Made by a program: the position numbers and the translations under genes. A stretch of DNA of 41,024 nt, from NCBI GenBank assembly GCA_018824205.1, contig JAHJGX010000071.1, positions 1 to 41,024 of the forward strand. Reading direction: 5' to 3'. The notes under the pieces were generated by a model. The model was given only the letters and a program-made list of their open reading frames with translations, was not told the origin of the DNA and did not search any database. Within the stretch, counting starts at the first letter, position 1; each line of letters opens with the position of its first letter. This document shows, in pieces, positions 26,818 through 35,933 of this stretch. Source of the DNA: a bacterium (GTDB taxonomy: Bacteria > Fidelibacterota > UBA2242).

Positions 26818-29800
26818 ATGATTTTTTTAGTTGAAGCATTAAAAAGAAATGACCACATCTGTGGATTGTCAAAACAGATTAACGGATTTATCTTTTTATG
26901 TGTTTTTCTGATAGCTACATCTGATGTATATGGATTGAACACTGTTGTTGAATTTGAAAATCCAATATTATTTCGGGGGCAAAATTCACTCACTGTTTTT
27001 TCTATATCACAGGACTCTTCCGGTTACATATGGATAGGCTCAAACAAAGGACTGTTCAGATACGATGGGATAACATATAAGCGCTATACTCATCGTGATA
27101 ATGATTCACATTCGATTTTCTCAAACATGATCTTTCGAACCAATGTCGATCCACAAGGTGTTTTATGGATTTCCGGTAATGACGCGTTCGCACGCTATGA
27201 TGCGGTAAATGATTCTTTTCAATCATATTATCTGGATTCCATGTTAGTGGATCATAGTGTTATTAGTTCACGGGCAATTTATGATATAGTTTCAGACAGT
27301 TCTTCACTCTGGGTAGGCTTAATGGCAGGAGCAGTTTACCGATTTGATAAATCTGATGAATCATTTGAACATATTTTAACAGCAAAATCACTGAAAAGCA
27401 GTGGTAAAAAAGTTACTAAGATCTCACTATCCAAAAGTAATCAGCACATTTATTGCACAATATATAATGAAATATTTAAGATCGATATGAAATCATTCTT
27501 AATCGATACAATTGCCCCGGATATAAGTGGTCTATCGGGTCAGGTCTTTTATCCAAACTATTTCACTACAACAAAAAATCTCTGGATCGGAAACAATAAA
27601 TTAGAACTATTTTCAATAAGCAATAATACGATCACAAAGATAATATCTGTCAATAAAGAAATAACAGTTTTAAAAAAAAACAGATTGATCCTTAAAATTC
27701 AGGAGGACAGCAACGGTAATCTTTGGATAGCTACATCCGACCATGGATTGGTATTTTACAATACTGCAAAAGGTGCGTTCACGTATTCAATCGACAATAA
27801 TAGCAATATTAAAGGTGTTAATAAAAATAGCATTGGGACTGTCTTTATTGATAATACTGGAACTATTTGGGTCGGAGCTTCTGCTCAGGGATTATTTAAG
27901 AGTATAAAATCCCATTCTATAAATAATATTGAATCAATTTCAGATGGTGATAATATCATTCAAAATGACAACATATTATTTATGAATATACTTTGTGATG
28001 ATACAGCATTATGCTTTATTGACAAGGAAGGCTTGTTTATATTTTGTCCTGATGATGAACTGTTCCATCGTATTTCCAGCAATGCTACAGTCAATCAATA
28101 TTTCATGTCGTTAACCATAAATAATATGATCACGTTAAAAAATAGATACGTATGGTTTGCGACGGAGCAAGGATTAGTCAAACTAGACCGGAAAACAAAT
28201 CAAATCGACCAGTTCCTGCCAGATCAGGATTGTGATGATCAAAAATATGGTAATTATATTAGTGCTTTGACAATTACCAATGACAGTACTCTCTGGCTCG
28301 GCACATACACCGGAGCACTTTTCCAGTTCGATATCGTATCATCACGATTTGTTCGACGATTTAATCCGGAATATCAATTAGCTTTTAACAGATTGTCAGA
28401 ATTCCCAAAATATGAAGAAGCAATTCTTTCGATCGAAAAAGAAAGCGATAATGAATTATGGATTGGTACATCTAATTCAGGCCTGGGTTTATTTGACATA
28501 AGTAAAGGCATATGTACAAAAACCTACACTCTGGGTAATTCTGCTACACAGTCAATTTACTCAATTGATTATATAAAAAGAGACTCCGAAGGTGATATTT
28601 GGATTGCTGTAAAGACGTACGGATTTTATAAATACGATAAGATCAACGATAATTTTGCACACTATTTTGATGAAGAAGGATTAATATCGAACAATATCAC
28701 TTCAATCACAGAAGACAGTATTCATCAGTTATGGCTTGGGACCGAAAATGGTTTGGTGCTATTTGATAAACATACAGACTTATTTACGTATTTTGATACA
28801 ACAAGTAATTTCATGTGCTACGACAAAACACTCAATGATATCTATTTGAATTCTGTCAGAGAAAAATCGGCATCCCACAGTAGCAGACATTTTCCCGGAA
28901 CATTAAAAGGACTTACTCTCACGAATGGAACCTCTATATTCTACGGACCAAACGGAATAAGCTATTTTAACTCTAAAGATTTTAATAGCGAAAGTTCCCC
29001 AATAATGCTTTCAGATTTTAAAATATTCAATACAAGTCAAAAATATCCAATTCCAATACATGATGTAAGAAATATAGAGATGTCCTATAAAGACTATATA
29101 TTTTCATTTGAATATCGTATTATTGACTATAATAATCCCAAAAATAATAAATATGCATTCTGGCTTGCAGGATTTGAAAAAGAGTGGAATTATACCAATA
29201 ACGAGAATAAAGTAACCTATTTTAATATTCCTCCCGGTAAATATATCATGAAAGCTATAGGATATAATTCTGTCGGTGCCTGGAATGAAAAGCCAGTCGA
29301 AATCGGCATAACCATCACGCCCCCCTTCTGGCAGACCTGGTGGTTTCGAATTATGGTCGGATTATCCGTAGCTGGACTGGTTGGTTTTGCGTTCTGGTTC
29401 CGAATACACCAGATTCAAGAACAGAAAAAACTTCTCGAAGTTCAGGTTCGACAGCGCACAAACGAACTCCATGAATCCAATGAGCAGTTAACTGAAGAAA
29501 TTCAGTTCAGGAAAAAAGCGGAAGCTGAACTCCGTAAAAGCGAAGAAGAGTATCGTGATCTTTTTGATAACGCCTATGACGTCATCTGGATTTCCGATAT
29601 TGATGGTAAAATCCAGGCCATTAATCATTTTTTTCAGGATCTGCTTGGTTACCCCAAGAATGAAATTATCGGGACGGCTCTATTAAACTATATCAGTCCC
29701 GAGCACCGGTTCAGGGCAATTCGTAATTATCTGAAATTCAAGCAGGAACACCTGATTGAATGTGAATTGAATTTTAAAACCCGGGATAATGGCATTCGCA

Positions 29801-30600
29801 TTCTGTGGCTGAAAGTACGCGGAATTTACGAAAACGGCGGTATCGTCGGGATTCACGGGATCGGCAGGGATTCTACAGAGCTGAAAATGGCTCAGGCCGA
29901 GTTGCAGGAAGCCGAACGGATGAAACGCGAAAGCATGAAGCAACTGACCCTTAAGCTTGCCCACGAGATCAAGAACCCGTTAACCAGCATTACCAGTTCC
30001 GCGCAATTAGTAGCATCTTCAAAAGACACCAGGGAAAATCCCAAAATCCAGCGTCACATGAATATCATTAACAAAAATGTAAATATCTGTAACCATGTGA
30101 TCCGGGAACTCTATTCATTCACCCATAAACCGGAACTGAATCTCACTGTAATCCAGATTCCCGTTTTTATAGCAGACCTCCGTTCCTACGCGGAAAGTAA
30201 AATCGAAACCAATTCATTAATTAAGATTAAAACTGCTATAAATGAATCTGTAAATGACATTTTGGGTGATAAATTTCGATTGGAACAAGCATTCTCAAAC
30301 ATAATTAATAATGCATTCGATGCAATGCCCGAAGCAGGTACTTTGTCGATAAATGCCTATTCATCGGATGATACTGTTTGTATTGAAATTAGTGACACCG
30401 GATGCGGCATGTCGGAAGAGACGATTCAAAATATATTCAAACCCTTTTACACATTAAAAGCCAGTGGTTTCGGATTGGGAATGCCTGTTGTGAAAGACAT
30501 TATTGATGCCCATCAGGGATCAATAAACATAACAAGCAAACCCGGTCAAGGCTCCACGTTCAGCTTATATTTTAACGCTTATTTTCCAAAAGCAGATTAA
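26818..30600 (+). CDS. Beta-propeller sensor histidine kinase (Reg_prop, Y_Y_Y, PAS, HisKA, HATPase)
   Basis: I place the start at the ATG 26818 (MIFLVEALKRN), giving 1260 residues, because the track start at 26674 overlaps the divergent gene and codes an unlikely leader. Residues about 19-39 form a signal or membrane segment. About 45-720 is a set of Reg_prop blades with repeated 'G.IWIG...GL..Y' motifs (SGYIWIGSNKGLFRYD, NLWIATSDHGLVFYN). A Y_Y_Y domain (about 760-830) and a transmembrane helix near 840 follow, then a coiled coil, a PAS domain (about 905-1030), HisKA with H1049 in LAHEIKNPLTSI, and HATPase with N, G1 and G2 boxes (SNIINNAFDAM, DTGCGM, GFGLGMPVV). The periplasmic propellers sense an unknown ligand, in related systems often a glycan. 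The partner regulator starts 16 bases downstream. Confidence 0.88.
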   Translation: MIFLVEALKRNDHICGLSKQINGFIFLCVFLIATSDVYGLNTVVEFENPILFRGQNSLTVFSISQDSSGYIWIGSNKGLFRYDGITYKRYTHRDNDSHSIFSNMIFRTNVDPQGVLWISGNDAFARYDAVNDSFQSYYLDSMLVDHSVISSRAIYDIVSDSSSLWVGLMAGAVYRFDKSDESFEHILTAKSLKSSGKKVTKISLSKSNQHIYCTIYNEIFKIDMKSFLIDTIAPDISGLSGQVFYPNYFTTTKNLWIGNNKLELFSISNNTITKIISVNKEITVLKKNRLILKIQEDSNGNLWIATSDHGLVFYNTAKGAFTYSIDNNSNIKGVNKNSIGTVFIDNTGTIWVGASAQGLFKSIKSHSINNIESISDGDNIIQNDNILFMNILCDDTALCFIDKEGLFIFCPDDELFHRISSNATVNQYFMSLTINNMITLKNRYVWFATEQGLVKLDRKTNQIDQFLPDQDCDDQKYGNYISALTITNDSTLWLGTYTGALFQFDIVSSRFVRRFNPEYQLAFNRLSEFPKYEEAILSIEKESDNELWIGTSNSGLGLFDISKGICTKTYTLGNSATQSIYSIDYIKRDSEGDIWIAVKTYGFYKYDKINDNFAHYFDEEGLISNNITSITEDSIHQLWLGTENGLVLFDKHTDLFTYFDTTSNFMCYDKTLNDIYLNSVREKSASHSSRHFPGTLKGLTLTNGTSIFYGPNGISYFNSKDFNSESSPIMLSDFKIFNTSQKYPIPIHDVRNIEMSYKDYIFSFEYRIIDYNNPKNNKYAFWLAGFEKEWNYTNNENKVTYFNIPPGKYIMKAIGYNSVGAWNEKPVEIGITITPPFWQTWWFRIMVGLSVAGLVGFAFWFRIHQIQEQKKLLEVQVRQRTNELHESNEQLTEEIQFRKKAEAELRKSEEEYRDLFDNAYDVIWISDIDGKIQAINHFFQDLLGYPKNEIIGTALLNYISPEHRFRAIRNYLKFKQEHLIECELNFKTRDNGIRILWLKVRGIYENGGIVGIHGIGRDSTELKMAQAELQEAERMKRESMKQLTLKLAHEIKNPLTSITSSAQLVASSKDTRENPKIQRHMNIINKNVNICNHVIRELYSFTHKPELNLTVIQIPVFIADLRSYAESKIETNSLIKIKTAINESVNDILGDKFRLEQAFSNIINNAFDAMPEAGTLSINAYSSDDTVCIEISDTGCGMSEETIQNIFKPFYTLKASGFGLGMPVVKDIIDAHQGSINITSKPGQGSTFSLYFNAYFPKAD

Positions 30601-30615
30601 TAATGAGGATATTTC

Positions 30616-32013
30616 ATGCCCTACTCAATTTTAGTTGTTGATGACAATATTGACACACAGGAAAATATTCGGGAATTGTTCGAAGAAAACGACTATATCA
30701 GCTTTGGTGCTGCGAATGGCAAGGAAGCTCTGAAAATCCTCGAGCGTGAGAAACCGGACGGTATGATTCTGGACATGAATATGCCAATAATGAATGGCTG
30801 GGAGGTACTGGAGAAAATAAAACCTGAAATCGAACACGGTTTGCTAGTGATAATCATCACTGCCTACGGAGATGTACCACTGGCCGTTGATGCTATCAAA
30901 CAGGGTGTTTTTGATTTTTTCGATAAGCCTTTTAATAATGATAAATTGCTTTTAAGTATTAAAAATGGTCTGGAAAAATTCAAAATCCAGCAGGAATTAA
31001 AGGAACTAAAAGCCAAAGGTCCGTCAAACCTCGTGACACTCGATGATTTTGGGCCAAGCCGGATAATTGCCACAGTTCTGGAAGATGCGAAGAAAGTAGC
31101 AAAAACCAATTACTCTGTACTGATTGAAGGACCGACCGGCAGTGGCAAGAATCTCCTGGCCCGTTATATTCACCAGCAAAGTTTGCGAAAAGATGCTCCC
31201 TTTGTTAATGTCGATTGTGGCACGATTACCGGTACTCTGATCGAAAGTGAACTCTTTGGACATATAAAAGGTTCTTTCACCAGTGCTTTTGATACGAAGG
31301 AAGGTAAATTTAAATTAGCGCATAAAGGCACACTTGTGCTTGATGAAATCGGAAATATTCCACTGGAGCAACAAATCAAGTTTCTGCGCGCCGCGGAAGA
31401 AAAGAAAATTTCGCCGATTGGATCAAATCAGGAATTTGATGTTGATTTTCGCCTGATTGTGGCGACTCTGGAAAATCTTGAAAAATTGGTTGCCGCAGGA
31501 AAATTCCGAAGGGATTTATATTACCGTATCGCCGAATTCTCGATCAAAGTACCTGCACTGGCAGACAGACAGAGTGATATTATCCACCTGGCAAAACGAT
31601 TCATTCAGAAATGTAATCTGAATCTTAACAAACAGATACCCGATGAATTAAGCGCTGATGTTATTGACAAGTTGCTGTCTCATCACTGGCCTGGCAATGT
31701 CCGTGAATTGCAACATGTTATAAGTACGGCTGTACTTATGGCTAAAAAACAGATTTTCCCAAAGGATATTATCTATCGTGGACTTACTGCAAATGGTTCA
31801 AATGATGTCAGTAATATCTTGATAAATTATCAAAAAGGCTTACCGTTAAGAGATGACATGAATATTTTAATTGAAAATGTTGAACGTCAATATCTAAACA
31901 AGGCTCTTGAACTGGCAGAATACAATAAATCAAAAGCGGCTGATATATTTGGCATCGATCGTAAAAATTTTTACAGGAAGTTATCGAAGTACGGACTCAA
32001 GCGCAGCAAATAG
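30616..32013 (+). CDS. NtrC-family response regulator (REC, AAA+, Fis-type HTH)
   Basis: 465 residues. The REC domain has the acidic pair D9/D10, phospho-acceptor D53, T82 and K104. The AAA+ domain has Walker A GPTGSGKN (172-179), Walker B 'LVLDEIG' (240-246), arginine-finger region FRRDLYYR and sensor II HHWPGNVREL. The Fis-like HTH is at about 434-462 (AADIFGIDRKNFYRKLSKYG). The sigma-54 contact loop reads GSFTSA (219-224) instead of GAFTGA. It would be phosphorylated by the kinase encoded just upstream and activate sigma-54 promoters by ATP hydrolysis. The target genes are not known, and the changed loop makes sigma-54 contact uncertain. Confidence 0.92.
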   Translation: MPYSILVVDDNIDTQENIRELFEENDYISFGAANGKEALKILEREKPDGMILDMNMPIMNGWEVLEKIKPEIEHGLLVIIITAYGDVPLAVDAIKQGVFDFFDKPFNNDKLLLSIKNGLEKFKIQQELKELKAKGPSNLVTLDDFGPSRIIATVLEDAKKVAKTNYSVLIEGPTGSGKNLLARYIHQQSLRKDAPFVNVDCGTITGTLIESELFGHIKGSFTSAFDTKEGKFKLAHKGTLVLDEIGNIPLEQQIKFLRAAEEKKISPIGSNQEFDVDFRLIVATLENLEKLVAAGKFRRDLYYRIAEFSIKVPALADRQSDIIHLAKRFIQKCNLNLNKQIPDELSADVIDKLLSHHWPGNVRELQHVISTAVLMAKKQIFPKDIIYRGLTANGSNDVSNILINYQKGLPLRDDMNILIENVERQYLNKALELAEYNKSKAADIFGIDRKNFYRKLSKYGLKRSK

Positions 32014-32021
32014 GAAAATAT

Positions 32022-32558
32022 CTATTCTTTGGGAGTTTCCCAGATTTCAGTTCCAAAAAAATCCCAGGGCAGGCGCTTCTCATCGCACTCTGAAACGTCG
32101 GACGAAAACTTCTGGCTGACAAAATAAATGATCCGTGAACGCTGTGAAGAGGGATTTTTACATCCGTGCGCAATACCTGGTGGAATTACTACCAACTGAG
32201 ATTTACAATCCCCTAACACAAGTTTTATTATAATTCCGGAAGTTTTCGAATCAATTCGTTGATCAGCCAACACCAGAATCATTTTATCCGTCGGCGGCAC
32301 ATACCAGATATCCAACTGTCTTTCGTGAATATGAAAGGCTTTTATAACACCGGCATCCATCTCACTGTAATTAATCTGGGCGACTGTGAATGATTCCTCG
32401 GCGTCTAATATTCCGGCAGTCAGGCGGCTAAGTTCTGTCAGCGAGCCCCCCTCATCATTGAAGCGTCGGAGATTTATTATTTTCACACCATCGATTGCCG
32501 GTTTCGGGGAATAGTCCTGAACACTGAGAGAACTTCGTGCATCATCGGTTAATTTCAT
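32022..32558 (-). CDS. dTDP-4-dehydrorhamnose 3,5-epimerase-like cupin (RmlC family)
   Basis: 178 residues with a single cupin core: 'NDEGGSLTELSR', 'GVIKAFHIHERQLDIWYVPP' and 'LVVIPPGIAHGCKNPS'. This matches the RmlC family, which epimerises dTDP-4-keto-6-deoxy sugars in deoxysugar synthesis. No rmlA, rmlB or rmlD is in the window, so its substrate is open; a related sugar isomerase or binding protein is possible. It lies alone on the minus strand, convergent with the response regulator and divergent from the complex I-like operon. Confidence 0.8.
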   Translation of the reverse strand: MKLTDDARSSLSVQDYSPKPAIDGVKIINLRRFNDEGGSLTELSRLTAGILDAEESFTVAQINYSEMDAGVIKAFHIHERQLDIWYVPPTDKMILVLADQRIDSKTSGIIIKLVLGDCKSQLVVIPPGIAHGCKNPSSQRSRIIYFVSQKFSSDVSECDEKRLPWDFFGTEIWETPKE

Positions 32559-32641
32559 TTAAAACTTCCTTCATTATTTGACTGATAACTTAATTGCATT
32601 AAAATAAAAACACAACTACAGTATAATGTTCCCGACTATGC

Positions 32642-32670
32642 TTGACATTCCTTGATATTGCTGTTAAATT
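32642..32670 (+). promoter_or_regulatory. Sigma-70 type promoter of the complex I-like operon
   Basis: TTGACA (32642-32647), a 17-base spacer, then TAAATT (32665-32670). The predicted start site near 32677 lies about 17 bases before the ATG at 32694. The -35 box is a perfect consensus and the -10 box is 4 of 6. Confidence 0.6.
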
Positions 32671-32693
32671 TTTCTATTCGAAAATGTGAGGCA

Positions 32694-32966
32694 ATGCCAA
32701 CTATTACTGTAAATCGAGAGAAGGACCTTACGCAGCCACCAACAGTTCATCAATCTAACCGTTATCATTTGTTTTGGGTTCTGTTTCAATTATTTTGTCT
32801 GATTACGGTAGCCATCCTGTTCTTTTCAGTATATTATTTAAATGATGAACGCAGATTATTAATTATTCCTTTGCTTGTATATCTTATTATTAATTCAATT
32901 GTTTACTTCAAATTGTATTATAAAAATACAACCATGCAGAATCAAATTTCAAAACAATCAAAATAA
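32694..32966 (+). CDS. Small two-TM membrane protein, first gene of the complex I-like operon
   Basis: The preferred start is the ATG at 32694 (MPTITVNREK), with GAGG just upstream; the track start at 32652 falls inside the promoter. The 90-residue product has a polar N-terminus, two transmembrane helices (LFWVLFQLFCLITVAILFFS and LLIIPLLVYLIINSIVYF) and a polar tail. It occupies the place of NuoA, a three-helix subunit, but shows no NuoA signature. It may be an assembly or accessory subunit. No known family is recognised. Confidence 0.7.
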   Translation: MPTITVNREKDLTQPPTVHQSNRYHLFWVLFQLFCLITVAILFFSVYYLNDERRLLIIPLLVYLIINSIVYFKLYYKNTTMQNQISKQSK

Positions 32967-32983
32967 ATGCAAACGGTAGTCAT

Positions 32984-34093
32984 TTGAGCAGTAATTCCCC
33001 GATAAATTTACACTATTATCTCAGCGATCAGGAAACCTTACTATTGTTTAATATTGATTATTCCGGCAATAAAATTACCGGGATCAGGCATCCATTTTCG
33101 GGTCAAATCAGGGAAATTCAAATAATTACCGATTGTAATCCCGAACAGCCAATGATTCCCTATCCGGATATTTACAAATCTCCGGATACACTTGATTTGC
33201 AATTGGCCCAAATCATGGCGATTGAAACTCATTATCATTGCGAGGTGCCGGATTATGCCCGTTTAGTCCGTTTACTTCTCATGGAAATGCATCGTTTACT
33301 TAATCACTTCAATTATTTCAGTACACTTGCTTTTGCAATTCAGTTTCCGAAACTCTTAGAGAAATCAGTCGCGAACAGTGCTATTATACGCGCACTTCTG
33401 TTAAATATCGATAAAGTGCAATCTCTGAATAAATACTTTGTTATCGGTGGAATTGCGACGGACCTGCCGACAGGTTTTATTGAAACCCTGACAGATTCAA
33501 TTCATGTAATTCAAAAAAACCTGGGTTATTATGAAAGACAATTGGTTCAAAAAACACTATTGTCCAATCTGCTTGAAGATATTGGTATTATCAGTCAGAA
33601 ACATGCAAAAACCTGTTCGCTGTCCGGACCCAATTATTACGCATCCCTCCCACATACAGAATACAGTCTATTTACAAACAATCTGTTTCAAAAAAGTGTA
33701 CACCTGGAACCGATAAAAACCGATTTTCGCAAAGGAACAATTGGCGATTCTTGGAACCGTTCCTGGATCCGGTTTATGGAAATTGAACAATCCCTTAGAT
33801 TAATCCTTCAGCTAACCGGCGTCATCATGAAAACAGACATTAATCTGATGATTCAGCCGTTTTTACCAGGCCGGGATTCTGATTTTATGGTTAATTTTAA
33901 CCATGCAGAGGGCCAGATTATCAGCCATATCAGCAAGAGTCAAAATAATCATTATATCACCGGCAAACATCAATACCCTGTAATAAATGTGATTAAAAAC
34001 CTGGATTCAATCCTCGTTGGCGAGAGAATTTCATCGGCAAAAATTGTATTAAGCAGTCTCAATCTCAATCCTGTTAAATATCTCATTCACTAA
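32984..34093 (+). CDS. NuoD-like subunit, highly divergent
   Basis: 369 residues from a TTG start (no better ATG is near; the first internal Met is far inside). Similarity to the 49-kDa subunit of complex I and NiFe hydrogenase large subunits is seen in 'EVPDYARLVRLLLMEMHRLL' (about 87-106), which aligns with the E-x-P-x-R-a-x-y-i-R-v-l-l-x-E-l-x-R-i segment, and in GGIATDLPTGF (about 156-166), which aligns with GG-x-x-x-D-l-P-x-G-f. The usual N-terminal HPxxHG and RGxEKL motifs are absent, and the C-terminal end is not the typical D-P-V-F-G-E-V-D-R. So the quinone pocket and the contacts to NuoB appear lost. It would sit on the inner membrane face beside the NuoH-like subunit. The family call is by motif, not search. 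Confidence 0.7.
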   Translation: MSSNSPINLHYYLSDQETLLLFNIDYSGNKITGIRHPFSGQIREIQIITDCNPEQPMIPYPDIYKSPDTLDLQLAQIMAIETHYHCEVPDYARLVRLLLMEMHRLLNHFNYFSTLAFAIQFPKLLEKSVANSAIIRALLLNIDKVQSLNKYFVIGGIATDLPTGFIETLTDSIHVIQKNLGYYERQLVQKTLLSNLLEDIGIISQKHAKTCSLSGPNYYASLPHTEYSLFTNNLFQKSVHLEPIKTDFRKGTIGDSWNRSWIRFMEIEQSLRLILQLTGVIMKTDINLMIQPFLPGRDSDFMVNFNHAEGQIISHISKSQNNHYITGKHQYPVINVIKNLDSILVGERISSAKIVLSSLNLNPVKYLIH

Positions 34094-35157
34094 TGAATAG
34101 TATGTTGATCTTAACATTGCACAGCACGATAAATACCGGATTTTTAACAATCCCGGATCCTAATTACCAAATTCTGTTATCACATGCCATTTCGTTGTTC
34201 ATTTTATTATTTTTATCCTTTCAGATTATTTCGGCCGTAACCGCCAATAATTTTACTCCTGCGAAATCAGATCGACATCTTGTAGCAAAATTACTCTCCC
34301 CTGTTAAATCCTTGCTGCATCATTTCCTCAATCGTCGAAGAAACCTGACAAAGTTCAACATCAGAAAGGAGTTTTTATCCTTTAATCTCCTCTATTCACT
34401 GATGTCTCTGATCAATATTTGCGCACTAATCCTGTTCCCAATCAGCCAACAATATTCCGGTGTCCAGTTGGATTACAGTTGCATGATTGTCATCCTATGT
34501 CTGCTGTTGAACCTGATAGTTTATGCAACTGGTGTGAGTTACTCCAATAAAAATACGACTGCCGTTGTTCTCCGGAACAGTCGATTAATATTCACTGTAT
34601 TAATAGTAATTATCGTCGCGAGTTTATCGGTTAGCGGTTCACTGCACTCGTTCAGAATAAGTTCGATTGTTAAAATTCAGCAAGACCGTTTTTTATTTAC
34701 ACTGCCCGCCTGGAATATCCTGCGCAATCCATTATTGTTCCTAAATGCAATACTCTTTTTTGTATACACTGTATTACTGGCTCAGTTGCTTAATCAGACA
34801 GAACAGCCTGTTCCATTTAAGATTCCCTGCCATCCCTTAAAAACAGCCGACACGTTCAGCTACAGGGTCGTTGAGTTTTGGAAATTCAGTTTTCTTGTGC
34901 TAATTACTTTTTATTATATTTTCCTGTTTTGGGGCGCCTATTCATCTCCATTTTACGGTGGGAGTTCTGTGATAAGCAATATCACAGCAATTGCATGGTT
35001 ATTAATGAAAATCTGTACTTTCTTGATTTTGATCAGGTTCGTATACCGCTCAATCCCGCATTTAATTGAAGAACAGATTCTTCAGCTAACATATACATTC
35101 ATTTTTCCGATTCAGATAATATCACTGGTGTTGGGATTAATTTTTTTGCATAACTAA
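34093..35157 (+). CDS. NuoH-like membrane subunit, divergent
   Basis: 354 residues with about eight transmembrane helices; the ATG overlaps the previous stop by one base. The C-terminal half resembles NuoH: 'LLNQTEQPVPFKIPCHPLK' aligns with the N-R-x-P-F-D-L-P-E-x-E loop, 'FSYRVVEFWKFSFLVLITFY' with H-T-E-Y-S-x-M-x-F-A-L-F-F-L, and 'WLLMKICTFLILIRFVYRSI' with the W-F-x-K-x-x-x-F-x-F-x-x-x-R helix. The acidic residues of the quinone-channel loop and the A-E-R-K motif of helix 1 are missing. NuoH normally links quinone reduction to the pump subunits; this one would keep the structure without that acid chain. Confidence 0.75.
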   Translation: MNSMLILTLHSTINTGFLTIPDPNYQILLSHAISLFILLFLSFQIISAVTANNFTPAKSDRHLVAKLLSPVKSLLHHFLNRRRNLTKFNIRKEFLSFNLLYSLMSLINICALILFPISQQYSGVQLDYSCMIVILCLLLNLIVYATGVSYSNKNTTAVVLRNSRLIFTVLIVIIVASLSVSGSLHSFRISSIVKIQQDRFLFTLPAWNILRNPLLFLNAILFFVYTVLLAQLLNQTEQPVPFKIPCHPLKTADTFSYRVVEFWKFSFLVLITFYYIFLFWGAYSSPFYGGSSVISNITAIAWLLMKICTFLILIRFVYRSIPHLIEEQILQLTYTFIFPIQIISLVLGLIFLHN

Positions 35158-35179
35158 GAAGTAACGAAAGGCTGTTCAT

Positions 35180-35650
35180 TTGTCCGTATCACTCACAATC
35201 TTGATTCTTTTGATCTTGGGTACAGCCGCTATTTGGGTATTTACTCAAAATAAACTGATAAAATCAATACTGTTCCCAGTCAATTTGTTGCTATTGTATC
35301 TCCTTTTCTGGAAAATTGCCGGGCCTGTATTCGCGCATCTTTGTCTAATTGCAGGATTTCTGATTGTATTTGCACAACTGTTGCTTTCTCCAGATGCCGA
35401 ACCTGAAGGAAGCACCCGCCTAAAACTTCGATTTAAACATGTGATTTCATTGGGCACCATTGCACTTTATATCATCACATCATTGATAGTTTTTACAGAA
35501 GCCGCCAGACAATCCGGATCCCTTGAATTCCCTGACTCTATGATACCTGCAGAATTTTTCAATCTTATATGGATATATATTATTTTACTGGCTCTGTTTT
35601 CAATCCAGATATATATTTTATTGAGAGGAGTCTTTAAAACGGATGAGTAA
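35180..35650 (+). CDS. NuoJ-like membrane subunit (tentative)
   Basis: 156 residues from a TTG start with AAAGG upstream. Four to five hydrophobic helices are seen: LTILILLILGTAAIWVF, ILFPVNLLLLYLLFWKI, 'HLCLIAGFLIVFAQLLL', 'ISLGTIALYIITSLIVF' and LIWIYIILLALFSIQIYILL. The order in the operon (after H, before K) and the helix pattern fit NuoJ. Sequence identity is low and no NuoJ signature is certain, so the call rests mainly on position. Confidence 0.55.
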   Translation: MSVSLTILILLILGTAAIWVFTQNKLIKSILFPVNLLLLYLLFWKIAGPVFAHLCLIAGFLIVFAQLLLSPDAEPEGSTRLKLRFKHVISLGTIALYIITSLIVFTEAARQSGSLEFPDSMIPAEFFNLIWIYIILLALFSIQIYILLRGVFKTDE

Positions 35651-35933
35651 CTTTTTTCTGTACATGGTTGGAGCATTCGGACTGGTTTCCATTGGAATAC
35701 TGGGTTGTATTATCAACCGTTCTTTGACATTGAAATTACAATCCGTTTTCCTTATCATTGCTGGTGCATGCATCGCCTACTTCAGCCTTGGAAACAGATT
35801 CGGACATACCAGGCAGATTCTTCTTTATGCGTCTGTCATTTTAATCATATTTTTATTCATTTTTTTAACATCGGTTATCATTTATAGTAAATCCGGAAAC
35901 GGAAAAATCACTGATGTATCGGAGAAACCATGA
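35643..35933 (+). CDS. NuoK-like membrane subunit, lacking the key glutamates
   Basis: 96 residues, three transmembrane helices, the size and layout of NuoK. It overlaps the NuoJ-like gene by 8 bases and the NuoL-like gene by 4 (ATGA). In NuoK two buried Glu residues, about 36 and 72 in E. coli, carry protons. The matching stretches here read 'LKLQSVFLIIAGACIAYF' and 'ILLYASVILIIFLFIFLT', with no acidic residue. The call rests on size, topology and gene order. Confidence 0.6.
   Translation: MSNFFLYMVGAFGLVSIGILGCIINRSLTLKLQSVFLIIAGACIAYFSLGNRFGHTRQILLYASVILIIFLFIFLTSVIIYSKSGNGKITDVSEKP

Noticed and set aside
32642-32670. Sigma-54 (-24/-12) promoter before the complex I-like operon
   Set aside because: The neighbouring NtrC-type regulator made this attractive, but the GG/GC spacing does not fit; the sequence matches a TTGACA-17-TAAATT sigma-70 promoter instead.
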